From Methanothrix sp. (GTDB taxonomy: Archaea > Halobacteriota > Methanosarcinia > Methanotrichales > Methanotrichaceae), in the NCBI GenBank assembly GCA_023229165.1, contig JALNZQ010000158.1, forward strand, positions 1-6,464: a DNA stretch of 6,464 nt, read 5' to 3'. The notes under the pieces were generated by a model. It saw only the letters and a program-made list of their open reading frames with translations. It did no database searches and was not told the origin of the DNA. Position numbers and translations under genes: made by a program. This document shows, piece by piece, positions 5,870-6,464 of the stretch. Each line of letters opens with the position of its first letter. Positions within the stretch are counted from its first letter, which is position 1.

Positions 5870-5872
5870 CAA
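5844..5872 (-). promoter_or_regulatory. Promoter P1 upstream of nadE
   Basis: On the minus strand a -35-like TTGTTT (5872-5867) is followed after exactly 17 nt by a -10-like TATATT (5849-5844). The -10 box ends 24 nt before the nadE ATG, so a start site near 5836 would leave a short leader holding the AAGGAA site (5831-5826). AT-rich DNA throws up promoter-like words by chance. The stronger evidence is that the flanked form AAGTTGTTT-N12-TTTAGTATATT-N24-ATG recurs exactly before the first radical SAM gene. The site fills the largest non-coding gap in the window. Confidence 0.7.
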
Positions 5873-5877
5873 CTTTG

Positions 5878-6396
5878 TTATAAACTTTTAATTTCTTCTT
5901 TAAGATAAGCAATAAAATTAGGCCAAAGTTCTTTTATAAAAGAACTTAATTGAGGATTTATACTTTCTTGGCAAGGTATATTATATGGATCATTATCACA
6001 TATAATATCAAAATATTGTGTATCCATTATAATTTTATAAAATATATCTTTAATAGAAGTATATTCTAACTCTTCTATTTCATTCCAAATTTCTCTAACA
6101 ACTTCGTTATCTAATCCTTCTCTTCTTCCTTTTATAATTTCTTTTTTTATTTCTTTTATAGTTAAATCATAATCAAATATATAAGAATTTACACCACCCA
6201 ATTTATTAATTAAATAATCATTATTTATAGAAATTAAAAATTTTTTAAAACTATCACCAAAAGATCCCCATTTATATGTATAATCTCCATAATCTGATCT
6301 TATAGATAAAGCTCCATCTTCTGATATATGAATATCTGCATATGTCCAATCTTCTTTTAAATAATATCTTTCAACTAAACTTTTTTCAATTTTCAT
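5878..6396 (-). CDS. Hypothetical protein, 172 aa, phage-type
   Basis: The ATG at 6396 is preceded by AAGGAA (6407-6402) with a 5-nt spacer and overlaps the upstream stop as TAATG, which fixes the start. The protein is soluble and acidic, with no signal peptide or membrane segment. Residues about 14-55 (KEDWTYADIHI, then SDYGDYTYKWGSFGDSFKKFL) look like a short beta-rich N-terminal unit. From memory, uncharacterised phage and prophage proteins carry a similar 'DWTWADI...SDFG.Y.Y.WG' pattern, but this was not checked by a search. The rest (about 75-172) is predicted helical and rich in Lys, Glu and Ile. It ends at TAA 5880-5878, just before promoter P1 of the nadE unit, so it probably belongs to the preceding transcript. 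Function unknown. Confidence 0.85.
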   Translation of the reverse strand: MKIEKSLVERYYLKEDWTYADIHISEDGALSIRSDYGDYTYKWGSFGDSFKKFLISINNDYLINKLGGVNSYIFDYDLTIKEIKKEIIKGRREGLDNEVVREIWNEIEELEYTSIKDIFYKIIMDTQYFDIICDNDPYNIPCQESINPQLSSFIKELWPNFIAYLKEEIKSL

Positions 6397-6464
6397 TAAT
6401 ATTCCTTTTTATGAAAATAATTTCTTAAAACTTCTAAAGCATCTTTAAATTGTACATATAATAT
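6396..6464 (-). CDS. C-terminal end of a gene truncated by the window edge
   Basis: An open frame enters from the right edge and gives 22 residues ending HKKEY before a TAA stop. The stop overlaps the ATG of the next gene as TAATG, the tight junction seen throughout this cluster. The AAGGAA ribosome binding site of the next gene lies inside this tail. Only the C-terminus is visible and no function can be assigned. A 22-codon open frame could arise by chance in such AT-rich DNA, so the support is the junction geometry and the absence of any other gene here. Confidence 0.5.
   Translation of the reverse strand: MLYVQFKDALEVLRNYFHKKEY

Noticed and set aside
1..6464. tRNA genes, CRISPR arrays, insertion sequences or reassigned stop codons
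   Set aside because: No tRNA-like cloverleaf, regularly spaced exact repeats, transposase motifs or in-frame stop codons within conserved domains were seen, apart from the HNH frameshift. The standard bacterial code fits all genes.

Overview
The window is very AT-rich (roughly three quarters A+T by eye). Every supportable gene lies on the minus strand, so transcription runs from position 6464 down to 1. Genes are packed end to end: several overlap or abut their neighbour by 1-5 bp (TAATG, ATGA, TAA-A-ATG), and ribosome binding sites of the AAAGGA type are often buried in the last codons of the gene before. There are many small proteins of unknown function, an HNH-type zinc protein, a hexapeptide beta-helix protein of a kind common in phages, and a few metabolic enzymes. 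This looks most like part of a large AT-rich bacteriophage genome, less likely a prophage or plasmid. No structural, replication or packaging gene is in view, so the phage call is an inference. The host cannot be named.

Layout in transcription order. At 6464-6396 is the tail of a gene cut by the window edge. At 6396-5878 is a 172-aa hypothetical protein. The largest intergenic gap follows (5877-5820) and carries a sigma70-like promoter (P1) and a long AT inverted repeat. P1 faces a full-length glutamine-dependent NAD+ synthetase, nadE (5819-4158). Behind it come a small predicted lipoprotein (4156-3677), an HNH-like zinc protein split by a frameshift (3675-3233), a left-handed beta-helix hexapeptide-repeat protein (3236-2625), and two unrecognised proteins of 90 aa (2620-2348) and 144 aa (2342-1908). 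The second gap (1907-1868) carries promoter P2, whose -35 box lies in the last codons of the 144-aa gene. P2 drives two consecutive radical SAM genes (1867-1016 and 995-9), the second with a SPASM-like cysteine-rich C-terminus.

The main new observation is that P1 and P2 are near copies. Both read AAGTTGTTT-N12-TTTAGTATATT-N24-ATG with exactly the same spacing, which implies TTGTTT-N17-TATATT promoter boxes. This ties nadE and the radical SAM pair to one expression programme. A plausible reading is a metabolic module that supports NAD+ supply and a radical-SAM modification during infection. The substrate of the radical SAM pair cannot be told from the window.
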